Notes: generated by a model not told the origin, from the letters alone. DNA of 64,000 nucleotides from Halorussus salilacus (GCF_024138125.1 NZ_CP099993.1:1798001-1862000); one strand, 5' to 3'; counted from the stretch's first letter, positions 53,952-62,520 are shown. Numbers and translations are program-made.

Positions 53952-55377
53952 CGACGCTCGCCTCCGGCGACTCGACGACCGTCGGGTCCTCGCGCTCGCT
54001 CTCGGGGAGCGCGGGCTCGGGTCCGCGACGGACGAGCCGTCCCACGACGTACGTGTAGAGGCCGAGCAGGCCGAGGTAGGCGACCGCGAACCCCGCGAGC
54101 GTCAGGGTCGCCTCCCCGCCAGTGAGGTTCGGCGAGACGCCCGCGTCGGTCTTCATCACACCCTGAATCACCCACGGCTGGCGGCCGACCTCGGTGACGA
54201 CCCACCCGACCTCGACCGCGACGATGCCGAGCAGGGAGGAGGCCATCAGCGCCTTGTGGAGCAGGCGGTCCTCGTAGAGTTCGCCCGAGTACCACCGGTA
54301 GGCCGCCCAGAACGCCAGCAGGACGAACCAGAATCCCAGACCCACCATGAGGCGGAACGACCAGAAGACGATGGCGACCGGCGGGGCCTCGCCGAACTCG
54401 TTCAGTCCCTGGATTTCGGCCTGCGGGTCACCCCCGCTGGCGAGCCACGACGCCCCGCCCGGGATGCCGATACCGAAGATGTCCTTGGCGCGCGGGTCGG
54501 TCAGGTCCTCGACGCTGGTCGGGAACGCGATGATGTACTCGGGGACGTAGCTGTCGGTCTCCCAGACCGCCTCCATCGCGGCGAACTTCTGGGGCTGGGT
54601 CTCGGCGACGTGTCGACCGTAGGCGTCGCCGTGGACCACCTGAAACGGCGCGGTGATCACGAGCACGACCAGCGCGACCTTGAGGGTGGTCCGCCAGAAC
54701 TCGGCGTCGAGGTTGCCCGAATCGACCACATCGAGGTGGCGTCGCCGGTAGATGTGATAGGCCGCCACGCCCGCCATGAACAGCGCGACCGACAGCACCG
54801 CGGCGTTCTGCATGTGGACGAACATCCACGGGAACCGCGGATTCGCGTAGGCCGCCAGCGGGTCGGTCAGCAGGACCACCGGCTGGCCGCCCCGCGTCGC
54901 CATCTCGAAGCCCCGCGGCGTCTGCATCCACGAGTTCGCGATCAGAATCCACACCGCCGACAGCCACGTCCCCAGCCCCACGAGGACGCTCGACACGAAG
55001 TACAGCCGGTCGGAGACGCGCTCGCGCCCGAAGACGAAGATACCGAGGAACGTCGCCTCCAGCATGAACGCCATCATCCCCTCGACCGCGAGGGGCCCGC
55101 CGAACAGTTCGCCCGCCGCGGTCGAGAACGCCGCGAAGTTGGTGCCGAACTCGAACTCCAGCACGAGGCCGGTCACGGTGCCGACCGCGAAACTCAGCGC
55201 GAATATCTTGACCCAGAACCGGCGCAGGCGCTCGTAGAGCGCCTCGCCGGTTCGAATCTCCTTCCATGTGAAGTAGACGAGAAACGGCGCGAGTCCCATG
55301 CTCATCACGGGGAAGATGATGTGGACGATGGTCGTCAGCGCGAACTGGAGTCGGCTGGCGATTACCGGGTCTACCAT
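53944..55377 (-). CDS. cydA: Cytochrome bd oxidase subunit I
   Basis: 477 aa. Haem-binding features: the His in VHIIFPVMSMG, the segment EGMMAFMLEATFLGIFVFGR with the conserved Glu, and the His/Met pair in FVHMQNAA. The quinol loop lies in the middle, and GRQPWVIQGVMKTDAGVSPN is the typical segment near residue 400. It reduces oxygen with high affinity. The 246 bp upstream hold a 9-bp-arm inverted repeat (55514-55541). Confidence 0.95.
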   Translation of the reverse strand: MVDPVIASRLQFALTTIVHIIFPVMSMGLAPFLVYFTWKEIRTGEALYERLRRFWVKIFALSFAVGTVTGLVLEFEFGTNFAAFSTAAGELFGGPLAVEGMMAFMLEATFLGIFVFGRERVSDRLYFVSSVLVGLGTWLSAVWILIANSWMQTPRGFEMATRGGQPVVLLTDPLAAYANPRFPWMFVHMQNAAVLSVALFMAGVAAYHIYRRRHLDVVDSGNLDAEFWRTTLKVALVVLVITAPFQVVHGDAYGRHVAETQPQKFAAMEAVWETDSYVPEYIIAFPTSVEDLTDPRAKDIFGIGIPGGASWLASGGDPQAEIQGLNEFGEAPPVAIVFWSFRLMVGLGFWFVLLAFWAAYRWYSGELYEDRLLHKALMASSLLGIVAVEVGWVVTEVGRQPWVIQGVMKTDAGVSPNLTGGEATLTLAGFAVAYLGLLGLYTYVVGRLVRRGPEPALPESEREDPTVVESPEASVDD

Positions 55378-55513
55378 CGTCCCACCTCCACCCCTCCCCT
55401 CCGCGGCGCGTCGAGCGCTACCGTCGGCCGACTGCGTTGCTCCCGATTCATCGAACGTCGTTACGGACCGCTCGGGCAAGAGGGGGGAATCCGGTTCCCA
55501 ACCGAACGGAATC

Positions 55514-55541
55514 GGGGTCGAATTCAAGTAGGTTCGACCCC
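55514..55541. promoter_or_regulatory. Inverted repeat in the cydA-RHH divergent region
   Basis: Perfect 9-bp arms ggggtcgaa/ttcgacccc separated by 10 bp. It could be an operator for either divergent gene. Confidence 0.4.
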
Positions 55542-55623
55542 AAGTATACGGGGCAGTCGCCCGCTAACTCCGCCCGGCGTCTGACGAACCATTAAGTGGC
55601 GTCGCGTCCGACGTGTCACCGAG

Positions 55624-56034
55624 ATGGGCAACAAGAACAAGACGATCTCGTTCCGGGTCAACGAGGACTCCTTCGAGACGCTCCGCGAGATAGCCGAGGA
55701 GCGCGACCTCTCGCTGTCGGCGGTGTTCCGCGACTACGTCGACACGCTCGTCGCCCACGACGGCCGGGTGAAGGTCGTCCCCGAGAGCGAGGTCGGCGAG
55801 GCGACCGACGGCGAGGAGTTCCCGCCGACGGTCGAGGTGCCCAAGAGCTTCGTCCGCGAACACGAGCGACTCGAACTGGAGGCCGAACACCTCCGCGAGC
55901 AGTTACAGGAACACAAGCAGTACGTCACCCACCTCCAGAAGCGCGTCGAGAGCGACGAGAGCGTCGAGGAGGTCGTCCAGTTGGAGGAACTGGACGAGGA
56001 ACTCGACACCGAGGAGACCTACCGGCTGGGTTAG
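55624..56034 (+). CDS. Ribbon-helix-helix protein with coiled-coil tail
   Basis: 136 aa. The RHH DNA-binding motif is at the N-terminus (KTISFRVNEDSFETLREIAE, then LSLSAVFRDYVDTL). A coiled coil follows at about 80-125 (RLELEAEHLREQLQEHKQYV). It probably dimerises on DNA as a regulator; the target is unknown. Its end overlaps the next gene by 4 bp, convergently. Confidence 0.8.
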   Translation: MGNKNKTISFRVNEDSFETLREIAEERDLSLSAVFRDYVDTLVAHDGRVKVVPESEVGEATDGEEFPPTVEVPKSFVREHERLELEAEHLREQLQEHKQYVTHLQKRVESDESVEEVVQLEELDEELDTEETYRLG

Positions 56035-56486
56035 CCCGACAGATTCCGCTTCTTCCGGCGGGCCTCGTCGGCCATCTCGCGGTCATCCTCCACGTCGGCC
56101 AGTTCCTCGACCGCTTCGAGGGTCCGGACCGAGTCGTCGAGAAACGAGAGCACGTCTCCGGGATAGGCGTACACCATGTAGTCGTCGGTCATCACGTCCA
56201 CGATGGCCTCCGGGCCGAGCCCCTGCTCGCGGAGTTCGAGCAGGTAACGCATGAACTTCTTCTCCGCACACCCGCAGTAGGGATTGGCCTGACAGTCGCA
56301 GTCGAGGAAGTCCTCCGCGAAGTCGAGCACGCGCTCCTGAGTCGTGTCGTCCAACTGCGCGAGGTTCTCGCCCTGAAACAGCATGTCGAGCGTCGCGCCC
56401 TTGAAGGCCCCCTTGGGGATGTTGGTCTCCAACTGGGAGCCGAGTTGGCGGTGGTTCTTGACGTATATCTTGTCCGTGATGGCCAC
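56031..56486 (-). CDS. DUF5814-like protein with cysteine cluster
   Basis: 151 aa. It starts MAITDKIYVKNHRQLGSQLE and contains a Cys cluster, DCDCQANPYCGCAEKKF, near residues 62-78, probably binding Zn. A helical C-terminus follows. I recall this sequence type as DUF5814 in haloarchaea, in some cases near or fused to helicases. The family name is from memory. Confidence 0.7.
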   Translation of the reverse strand: MAITDKIYVKNHRQLGSQLETNIPKGAFKGATLDMLFQGENLAQLDDTTQERVLDFAEDFLDCDCQANPYCGCAEKKFMRYLLELREQGLGPEAIVDVMTDDYMVYAYPGDVLSFLDDSVRTLEAVEELADVEDDREMADEARRKKRNLSG

Positions 56487-56600
56487 GCTTGCGCGGGAAT
56501 TGGGGCGTCCCGGTCAAAAGCGTGTCGTCACCCCGCGTTTCGGACGTGGGTGCCGTCTCGGGACTGTGAGCGAATATCAGTCTCGCACCGAGTCGTAACG

Positions 56601-56608
56601 TATTTTAA
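56601..56608 (+). promoter_or_regulatory. TATA box of tRNA-His
   Basis: The element tattttaa lies 27 bp before the first base of the tRNA. Confidence 0.65.
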
Positions 56609-56634
56609 TCGCCGACGGCTACGACTACGTGCGT

Positions 56635-56707
56635 GTCCGGGTTGGGGTAGTGGTTATCCTTCAGCCTTGTGGAGGCTGAGATGTGGGTTCGATTCTCACA
56701 CCCGGAC
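56635..56707 (+). tRNA. tRNA-His (GTG anticodon)
   Basis: A 73-nt cloverleaf. Acceptor arm tccgggt pairs with acccgga. The extra G-1 at 56635 faces C73, the identity element of tRNA-His. Anticodon stem cagcc/ggctg with loop ttgtgga (anticodon gtg). T stem gtggg/ctcac with loop ttcgatt. No intron and no encoded CCA. Confidence 0.95.
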
Positions 56708-56874
56708 TGCCAAAAATTTCACACTTTTTCGTCGGTTTTGATCCAGTATCCTCACCATTTCAACCAGTGATCTCTATCTTTATTATCTGGCCTGCTCGGA
56801 TGCCTCTTAATTTTTGATTTCGTTTCCTATCGAAAATTATTTTTGGGCCTACTGTGACTATATAGTCGATACTG

Positions 56875-57708
56875 ATGCATACCTGCCCCACATGTGGCCG
56901 CGAATTCGAAACGGGACGTGGTCTGGGTGTTCATCACAGTTCCGTCCACGACCAGCGATTACCGAATAGAACGTGTTCGAACTGCGGTGAGGAATTCCAC
57001 TGCGAATACGAGAAGAAGTACTGTTCCGACGACTGCCACGACGAGGCCGTCTCGTACGAGGGGGAGGCGGCTCGAAATTTCCAGGGGAAGCTGGAACGCA
57101 CCGAGTGCGAACTCTGCGGTGAGGAGTTCGAGTACTATCCGTCCGAGAAGGAGGGGTTGTACTGTTCTACGTGCGTCGAAGAGGAGAACTGGCGACACCG
57201 CCCGTCAATCGAAGGCGACGACAATCCCCGCTGGAACGGCGGCAAGGTCGAACTCGACTGCGAGGTCTGTGGCGAAACGGTCGAACGCTACCCGAGCAAC
57301 GTCACGGGCGAGGTCACGGTCTGTGGCGAGGACTGCCGAACCGCGTGGCTCTCGGACGCCTTCACCGAGTCGGGCCACCCCAACTGGAAGGGCGGCGGAA
57401 ACGGCGCGTACGGCAAGGGGTGGAGCAGGGTCCGGCGGAAGGCGCTCGAACGCGACGGCTACGAGTGCGTCGTGTGCGCCAAGACGAGCGAGGAGATCGG
57501 CCGTAACCCCGACGTCCACCACATCACGCCCGTCAGGCTGTTCGCCGAGTCCGAGAGCCACTCGAAGACCGACGCCCACTACCTCGCGAACGTGGCGTCG
57601 CTGTGCGTCGAGTGCCACCGGAAGGCCGAGTTCGGGAAGATATCGAAGCGCGAACTCCGCTCGCGAATCGGCGTTCCGACCGCGGCCCCGCCGTCAGCCG
57701 CGTGCTGA
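56875..57708 (+). CDS. HNH endonuclease with multiple zinc knuckles
   Basis: 277 aa. A C2H2-like finger at the N-terminus (CPTCGREFETGRGLGVHHSS) is followed by further knuckles (CSNCGEEF, CELCGEEF, CEVCGETV). A C-terminal HNH nuclease (CVVCAKTS, DVHHITPV, NVASLCVECHRKAEFG) has all core His, Asn and Cys residues. It lies 167 bp after tRNA-His, in low-GC DNA. Free-standing HNH proteins of this build are often homing or defence nucleases. The gap 56708-56874 is AT-rich with a likely promoter. Confidence 0.85.
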   Translation: MHTCPTCGREFETGRGLGVHHSSVHDQRLPNRTCSNCGEEFHCEYEKKYCSDDCHDEAVSYEGEAARNFQGKLERTECELCGEEFEYYPSEKEGLYCSTCVEEENWRHRPSIEGDDNPRWNGGKVELDCEVCGETVERYPSNVTGEVTVCGEDCRTAWLSDAFTESGHPNWKGGGNGAYGKGWSRVRRKALERDGYECVVCAKTSEEIGRNPDVHHITPVRLFAESESHSKTDAHYLANVASLCVECHRKAEFGKISKRELRSRIGVPTAAPPSAAC

Positions 57709-58003
57709 CCCGCTACAGACCCCTCTTGAAACCGAGATGACACCCCATAACAAAGTCCGAACCCGCCAAACAAGCGAATGCGCCCGGCGGCTCGGGCGCA
57801 GAGCGTGCAACGACGCGGCGACCCGGCGGAGCCGGAGGCGCTGGTGGCGGGCTGGCCTCCCGCCGACGTGTCACCAACCCTTCCACGAAAGTTCTCGTTC
57901 CGGCCGCCGCGATGTCTCGCTACCTCTCTTTCCGATTCCGTGATGGCCGCTCTATTTCCTCATATTTCCAAGCGAAACGAAGGGGTGGTTCCGAGGCCGT
58001 GGT

Positions 58004-58690
58004 CTAGAATTCGTCGAGTCCCGTCTGGACCTCCTCCTCGGCGGGAACCTCCTCGACGACCGCGGGCGAGTCGTTTTTCGGATTGCCGACCGCGTCCGGG
58101 ACCGGGTAGGCTCGTAGCTCCTCGGCGGGATACGGACCGAGGAGGTCGCTGTCGCCCTCCCGGAGCCACCGGGACTCCTCGCCGCGCCGGAGCATCGCTG
58201 GCATCCGGTGGTGGATCGGCTCGACCACGGCGTTCGGTTCGGTGGTGACGATGGCGAACGTGGCGGGTTCCGCGTCGGTTCCGCCGCTCGGCTCCCACAG
58301 ACCCGCGAACGCGAACGGTTCGCGGTCGACGCGCTCGACCCGGTAGGGTTGCTTGCCGGTCGGCGTCTCGGTCCAGTCGTAGAAGCCGTCGGCGAGGACG
58401 AGACACCGCCGCTCGGCGAACGCCTCGCGGAAGCTGGGCTTCTCGGCGAGCGTCTCGGCGCGGGCGTTGATGTGCCCGCGGTTCGCGTTGCGTCCGCCGC
58501 TATCGCGGTTGCGCTCGGGAACGAGCCCCCACGTCGGGAACCGGATTTCGTCGGTCGCGTCGTTCCGGACGACGGGGTGTCGCTGTCCGGGCGAGACGTT
58601 GTACCGCGGTTCGAGGGGCCGAATCGGCTCGGCGTCGAATCGCTCGCAGACGAGTTCGGGCGGCGCGAACAGCGAGGTTCTCCCGCACAT
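58004..58690 (-). CDS. SOS response-associated peptidase, HMCES/YedK-like
   Basis: 228 aa. Cys2 after the start Met (MCGRTSLF), the catalytic residue that forms a thiazolidine crosslink with abasic sites in ssDNA. Conserved NVSPGQ, NARAETLAEKPSFREAF, RCLVLADGFYDW and the His in HHRMPAML. It protects abasic sites in ssDNA. It is next to the M50 gene, 18 bp away on the same strand. Confidence 0.92.
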   Translation of the reverse strand: MCGRTSLFAPPELVCERFDAEPIRPLEPRYNVSPGQRHPVVRNDATDEIRFPTWGLVPERNRDSGGRNANRGHINARAETLAEKPSFREAFAERRCLVLADGFYDWTETPTGKQPYRVERVDREPFAFAGLWEPSGGTDAEPATFAIVTTEPNAVVEPIHHRMPAMLRRGEESRWLREGDSDLLGPYPAEELRAYPVPDAVGNPKNDSPAVVEEVPAEEEVQTGLDEF

Positions 58691-58708
58691 AGCGTCCGAA
58701 TCGGTTGG

Positions 58709-59899
58709 TCACCGGAAGGATTGTTCGGTTTCGGGCGACGGGCGCTCGGTCTCGGGTGCGACCTCTTGGACCCGGCCGCTCTGCTGGATGACGTCGAATG
58801 CGGTCATCAGGTCGGTTCGGGAGATGAGCCCCGCGAGTTCGCCGTCGGCGTCGACGACCAGCAGGCGACCGATGCCGTGTTGCTGTATCTGCTCGAACGC
58901 GGTCATCGCGTCGGCGTGGGCGGGAATCGTCTTGAGGTCGGTCGACATCACCTCCCGGACGGTGTAGGCGTCGCGCTCGACCTCCCGCACGTCGCGGGCG
59001 TCTTCGAGGGTCACCATCCCGACGAGGTCGCCGTCCTCGACCACCGGGAAGCCGGTGTGGCGCTCGCGGAACATCGCCTCCAGCAGGTCGGCGACGCTGG
59101 TATCGGGGGTCACCACGTCGAGTTCCTCGGCCTCGGTCATGACGTCGCGCACCCGGACGTTCCGGAACGCGGCGTTCATCACGGTCTGCTGGGCCTCGCT
59201 CGTCGCACCGATGTAGATGAAGAAGGCGATGCCGATGAGGATGATGTTCAACTGGAAGATACCGAACAGGCCGAGCAGGATGGCGAACAGCTTCCCGACC
59301 TCTGCGGCGGTCCGGGTCGCGTCGGCGAACGGGCGGTTGCGAGCCAACAGCGCCCGGAGAACCCGGCCGCCGTCCATCGGGAACCCCGGCAGGAGGTTGA
59401 ACGCCGCGAGGACGAGGTTCATCAGCGCGAGATAGGCGACGACGAACCGGACCGACGCCAGCCCCTCGGGAATCACGAACACCGCGGCGTAGGCGACGAC
59501 CCCGATGGCGATGCTCACCGCGGGCCCGGCGATGGCGATGTTGAACTCCTCGCGCCACTCCTCGGGCTGCTCGGTGAGGTGAGCGATGCCCCCGAAAATC
59601 CACAGCGTGATGGAGTCGATGGGGAAGCCGTACCGCATCGCCACGAGCGAGTGGCCGAGTTCGTGGAGGATGACCGCGACGAACAGCCCGACCGCGGCTA
59701 TCGCGCCCAGGACCCACCGCTGCGACCCGGCCGTGAGCACCTCGGGGTCGAGGTTCACGCCCCAGAGAAGGTTGAGGTTCTCCACCCAGAGTTCGACCTG
59801 CGAGCCGATGACCCACGCGAATATCGGCAGGATGAGCAGAAACGTGAGGTCGAGCTTGATCGGGATGCCGAACAGCCGCCCGATAGTGAAGCTTCGCAT
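58709..59899 (-). CDS. M50 site-2-type protease with two CBS domains
   Basis: 396 aa. Metal site HELGH at residues 79-83 and NLLPGFPMDGGRVLRALLA later give the M50 catalytic set. Six helices end at about 215. Two CBS domains follow (VRDVMTEAEELDVVTPDTSV; TVREVMSTDLKTIPAHADAM), which usually bind adenine nucleotides and control activity. It cuts membrane-bound substrates inside the membrane. Tandem repeats lie just upstream of its start. Confidence 0.93.
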   Translation of the reverse strand: MRSFTIGRLFGIPIKLDLTFLLILPIFAWVIGSQVELWVENLNLLWGVNLDPEVLTAGSQRWVLGAIAAVGLFVAVILHELGHSLVAMRYGFPIDSITLWIFGGIAHLTEQPEEWREEFNIAIAGPAVSIAIGVVAYAAVFVIPEGLASVRFVVAYLALMNLVLAAFNLLPGFPMDGGRVLRALLARNRPFADATRTAAEVGKLFAILLGLFGIFQLNIILIGIAFFIYIGATSEAQQTVMNAAFRNVRVRDVMTEAEELDVVTPDTSVADLLEAMFRERHTGFPVVEDGDLVGMVTLEDARDVREVERDAYTVREVMSTDLKTIPAHADAMTAFEQIQQHGIGRLLVVDADGELAGLISRTDLMTAFDVIQQSGRVQEVAPETERPSPETEQSFR

Positions 59900-59911
59900 A
59901 CCCGTGTGTTA

Positions 59912-59964
59912 CCGTGGCAGACCCTTAACAGTAGCCGTGGCAGACTCTACACAGTAGCCGTGGC
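59912..59964. repeat. 23-bp tandem repeats upstream of the M50 gene
   Basis: Two units (59912-59934, 59935-59957) of the form ccgtggcagac-N7-acagtag, plus a partial third (ccgtggc). They sit directly before the minus-strand start of the M50 gene, so they could be operator sites. Confidence 0.85.
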
Positions 59965-60012
59965 CGTCCCGACGGGAGCCGGAGTCGGGCTCCGTCGACC
60001 GATTCGGACGGC

Positions 60013-60048
60013 ACCGCGGGGGCCGACCCGCGGGTCGGCCCCCGCGGT
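60013..60048. repeat. Inverted repeat, 17-bp arms, upstream of tnpB
   Basis: Perfect 17-bp arms with a 2-bp centre, 61 bp before the tnpB start. It could be the left-end structure of a former IS or an unrelated palindrome. Confidence 0.9.
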
Positions 60049-60109
60049 CGGCGTTCGGCGAGCGCCAACCCAAGTATTCAAGAGGCCCCCTGAGACAGAC
60101 ACGTACAAC

Positions 60110-61318
60110 GTGGCAGACACCGAGTACTGCAGACGGACGGCGGTCACCGGACTCTCCGTGTCTCCGACGGACGCCACACGGCTCCGCGAGCTGGTCGAGG
60201 AGTGGAAGCGCGGGTGCCAGCTCGCGGTCAACGAGGCGTGGGGTGTCTGTCACACGCGGAGCGAGGTCCAACAGCTCGCGTACGACGTTCTCCGGGAGGA
60301 GACCGACCTCGGGAGCCAGCACGCGGTGCTGGCGACCCACCGGGCGGCGGAGGCGATAAAGCGCGCCCGGGACGGCGGCGAGAAGCCCGAGTTCACGGCC
60401 CCGACGGTCGCGTTCGACACCCGGACGATGACGGTCTTCGACGACCGGACCGTCAGCCTCACCACGACCCGCGAGCGGGTCCGTTGCGAACTCGACGTTC
60501 CCGACGACGGCGGGTATCAGACCGAGTACCTCGACGACGAGCGGTGGGAGCCCGCAAAGAGCGCGCTCCACTACCGGGACGGCGAGTTCGTCTTCCACCT
60601 CGGATTCCGCACGCCTCGGCCGGGGATGGACCCGCCCACGGAGGGGGCGACGGTGCTGGGCGTCGACCTGGGCGTCGAGAACCTCGCGGTCACCAGCACG
60701 GCCCGCTTTTTCCCCGCGGGCGACCTCCAACACCGCCGCGAGGAGTTCGAGCGGGTGCGGGCGTCGCTCGAAGCGACCGGCACTCGCAGCGCCCAGCGGA
60801 CCCTCCGGCAGGCGGGCTACCGGCTCGACCAGCAGGTCGGCCACCGCCTCCACGAGGTCGCCAACGGCATCGTCGCCGAGACCGACCGGTACGACTGCGA
60901 CCTCGTCGCGTTCGGCGAACTCGACGAGGTCCGCGAGATGCTCCCCGACGCCGGGCCCTACCACCAGTGGCTGTTCGAGCGCCTCCTCTCGTTCGTGGAG
61001 TACCGGGCGGCCGAGCGCGACATCGCGGTCGTGGAGGTCAACCCCGAGTACACCAGCCAGCGGTGCATGGAGTGTGGGTTCACTCACCCCCAGAACCGCA
61101 ACCTCGACGCGGGCCAGTTCGAGTGCCTGAAGTGCGGCGCGTCGGCCAACGACGACTACAACGCCGCCAAGAACATCGCGTTCCGGTGCGTCCGTCGCGG
61201 GCCGCTCTCCTCGCGGGGGCTGGGCGCGGCCGCGTGTGCCCTCCAGTCGGGCGTGGTGACGCCCGACGACGGCTTTACGCCCTACGCGGAGCTGTCGGAA
61301 GCGCCGAAGTCGGACTGA
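60110..61318 (+). CDS. tnpB: TnpB-type RNA-guided nuclease, solitary
   Basis: 402 aa with a GTG start; the open frame upstream is unlike TnpB. RuvC active-site residues are intact: Asp186 in GVDLGVENLA, Glu270 in FGELDEVRE and Asp349 in NDDYNAAKNIA. The zinc finger (CMECGF, then CLKCGAS) is between the last two. It has a C-terminal extension of about 40 residues. No tnpA transposase is near, so this is an IS1341-like remnant or a domesticated copy. A guide (omega) RNA would be expected at the 3' end of the gene and right flank (about 61200-61340). I could not define it. Confidence 0.92.
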   Translation: MADTEYCRRTAVTGLSVSPTDATRLRELVEEWKRGCQLAVNEAWGVCHTRSEVQQLAYDVLREETDLGSQHAVLATHRAAEAIKRARDGGEKPEFTAPTVAFDTRTMTVFDDRTVSLTTTRERVRCELDVPDDGGYQTEYLDDERWEPAKSALHYRDGEFVFHLGFRTPRPGMDPPTEGATVLGVDLGVENLAVTSTARFFPAGDLQHRREEFERVRASLEATGTRSAQRTLRQAGYRLDQQVGHRLHEVANGIVAETDRYDCDLVAFGELDEVREMLPDAGPYHQWLFERLLSFVEYRAAERDIAVVEVNPEYTSQRCMECGFTHPQNRNLDAGQFECLKCGASANDDYNAAKNIAFRCVRRGPLSSRGLGAAACALQSGVVTPDDGFTPYAELSEAPKSD

Positions 61319-61343
61319 GATTCGTCCGTTTCTGCGGTCTCCG

Positions 61344-61616
61344 CTATTCGTCGGCTTCGAATCCGCTCGCGTCTAATTCTCCGTCGAGATATCGGCGACC
61401 GCGCTCCGTAATCGTGTAGTACGACGTGTAGTTTTCGTCACGCGCCACGAACTCGTGCGCTTCCAACTCCTCCAGCGCTCGCTTTATCGTCCGATAACCG
61501 GGGTCGAGTTCGTTGTCGAGAACCCCGATGGGAACCGAAATATCGTGGTCGTTCAAAAATTCCAGAACGGGGTCTGTCGCCGTATTCATCCACTGACCCC
61601 GCTTCCGGCGTGCCAT
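61344..61616 (-). CDS. PhiH1 repressor-like winged-helix regulator
   Basis: 90 aa from MARRKRGQWMNTATDPVLEF. A winged helix (VLDNELDPGYRTIKRALEEL) and the C-terminal TERGRRYLDGELDASG are as in haloarchaeal phage phiH1-type repressors. It stands alone, divergent from a region with repeated tgcca half sites. It may be a leftover of a virus or integrated element. Confidence 0.8.
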   Translation of the reverse strand: MARRKRGQWMNTATDPVLEFLNDHDISVPIGVLDNELDPGYRTIKRALEELEAHEFVARDENYTSYYTITERGRRYLDGELDASGFEADE

Positions 61617-61938
61617 TGACAATAGCAGTACAACGGGCTACTTACGGGATTTGGTTTGTCACCAACTAGACAATTTGGGGTGCCATATTGGCACTTTAAA
61701 CTGCCAAATTATAAGTGTATGTATCGGCAATTCTGAATCACGGAAGCAAAACGCGGACCAGTCACTCGAAACGAGGTCTCGATGAATCGAAACGGACCGG
61801 TGTGTGTGTGCACCGGGTCCGCGAGACGCTCCCGTAAGCAAGGTACGAGAGCATGACCCACTACAGGTGTGCGGGACAAAAAGTTCCCGCTCGACTGGAT
61901 CGGTTTACGACCACCTTCGACTACCGGAGCCTCGACAA
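61617..61938. other. 322-bp low-GC interval with operator-like repeats
   Basis: Between the phiH1-like repressor and the small ORF at 61939. It contains inverted repeats and TATA-like elements (listed separately). The stretch 61740-61938 has nothing convincing. No gene was seen. Confidence 0.7.
61656..61715. promoter_or_regulatory. Operator-promoter region of the phiH1-like repressor
   Basis: Half sites tgcca (61681-61685), tggca (61689-61693) and tgcca (61702-61706) flank ctttaaac, a TATA-like element for the minus strand (61694-61701). The plus-strand TATA attataag follows at 61708-61715. A second inverted repeat, ttgtc-N8-gacaa, is at 61656-61673. This is how a repressor operator that controls divergent promoters would look. 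Confidence 0.6.
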
Positions 61939-62085
61939 ATGAAGGCTACTCACCTCCTCTTGGAGGGCGTTTCCGAGGACGATATCACGACCGAGTTTCT
62001 GGTCGCGGTGATGGATGTGGCCGACGAGCAAGGACTCGGTCTTCGAGGAATTTCGGTTCGTCACCGCGACGACGCCGGGGAGTAA
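61939..62085 (+). CDS. Small ORF of unknown function
   Basis: 48 aa, MKATHLLLEGVSEDDITTEF at the start and VRHRDDAGE at the end. The codon usage is like that of real genes, but the ORF sits at the break of a vapC remnant and may itself be a gene fragment. No family recognised. Confidence 0.4.
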   Translation: MKATHLLLEGVSEDDITTEFLVAVMDVADEQGLGLRGISVRHRDDAGE

Positions 62086-62250
62086 CTGCTGTCGAGGACC
62101 TTCACAGCTCCCGCTCGAAGTCCTCGTCCATCTCCGACTTTACCTCGCGGACGACTTCGTCGATGCCCCGTGTCGCTCCACGCCCCAAATCCGGCGAGGG
62201 GGTCGTCCTCTAGCTCGTGGGCGATTACCGCGTCGAAACTCTCGTCCATC
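62085..62250 (-). pseudogene. Broken vapBC remnant
   Basis: On the minus strand, DESFDAVIAHELEDDP then LAGFGAW matches the core of VapB at 35931-36182 (DETFDDVVERLL, LLAGFGAWEE). The frame then shifts by one to IDEVVREVKSEMDEDFEREL and a stop. The stop overlaps a GTG (62105) that starts VKVLDSSYS, the first residues of VapC (MKVLDSSF). After about seven residues the VapC homology ends. The antitoxin is interrupted upstream as well (TSVHIPV, then a stop before MDESFD). Both genes are inactive. Confidence 0.8.
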
Positions 62251-62520
62251 TACACAGGGATGTGTACGCTCGTTTCATTTCGGTGTTTCCCCGCCTACTA
62301 CACGGGAGGCTTCGAGTGCTACTCGGGGACTTCCGACGACGCCAGCTACTCCCGTCACCGGTGAAACCGCACCGCGACCGCAGGCCTCACGCCTCCCCAG
62401 CCTCGGCGGCCGCGTCGCGGCCGCCTCCCTCGCGCGCGTTGCTCGCGCGCGCCGACGACCATAAGAATAGGATGCGCTCGGACTCCACCTTTTTATCCCT
62501 CCGCGCGCGTACTCACGCCC

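Noticed and set aside
56708-57720. Integrated element with an attachment-site copy of the tRNA-His 3' end
   Set aside because: By eye I found no second copy of the tRNA 3' end and no integrase in the window, so only proximity supports it.
57709-58003. Gene in the gap between the HNH and HMCES genes
   Set aside because: Frames here are Arg-rich shadows; nothing resembles a protein family or has a clear promoter.
60013-61343. Complete IS605-type element
   Set aside because: No tnpA and no matching right-end hairpin could be identified; only tnpB and one palindrome are present.
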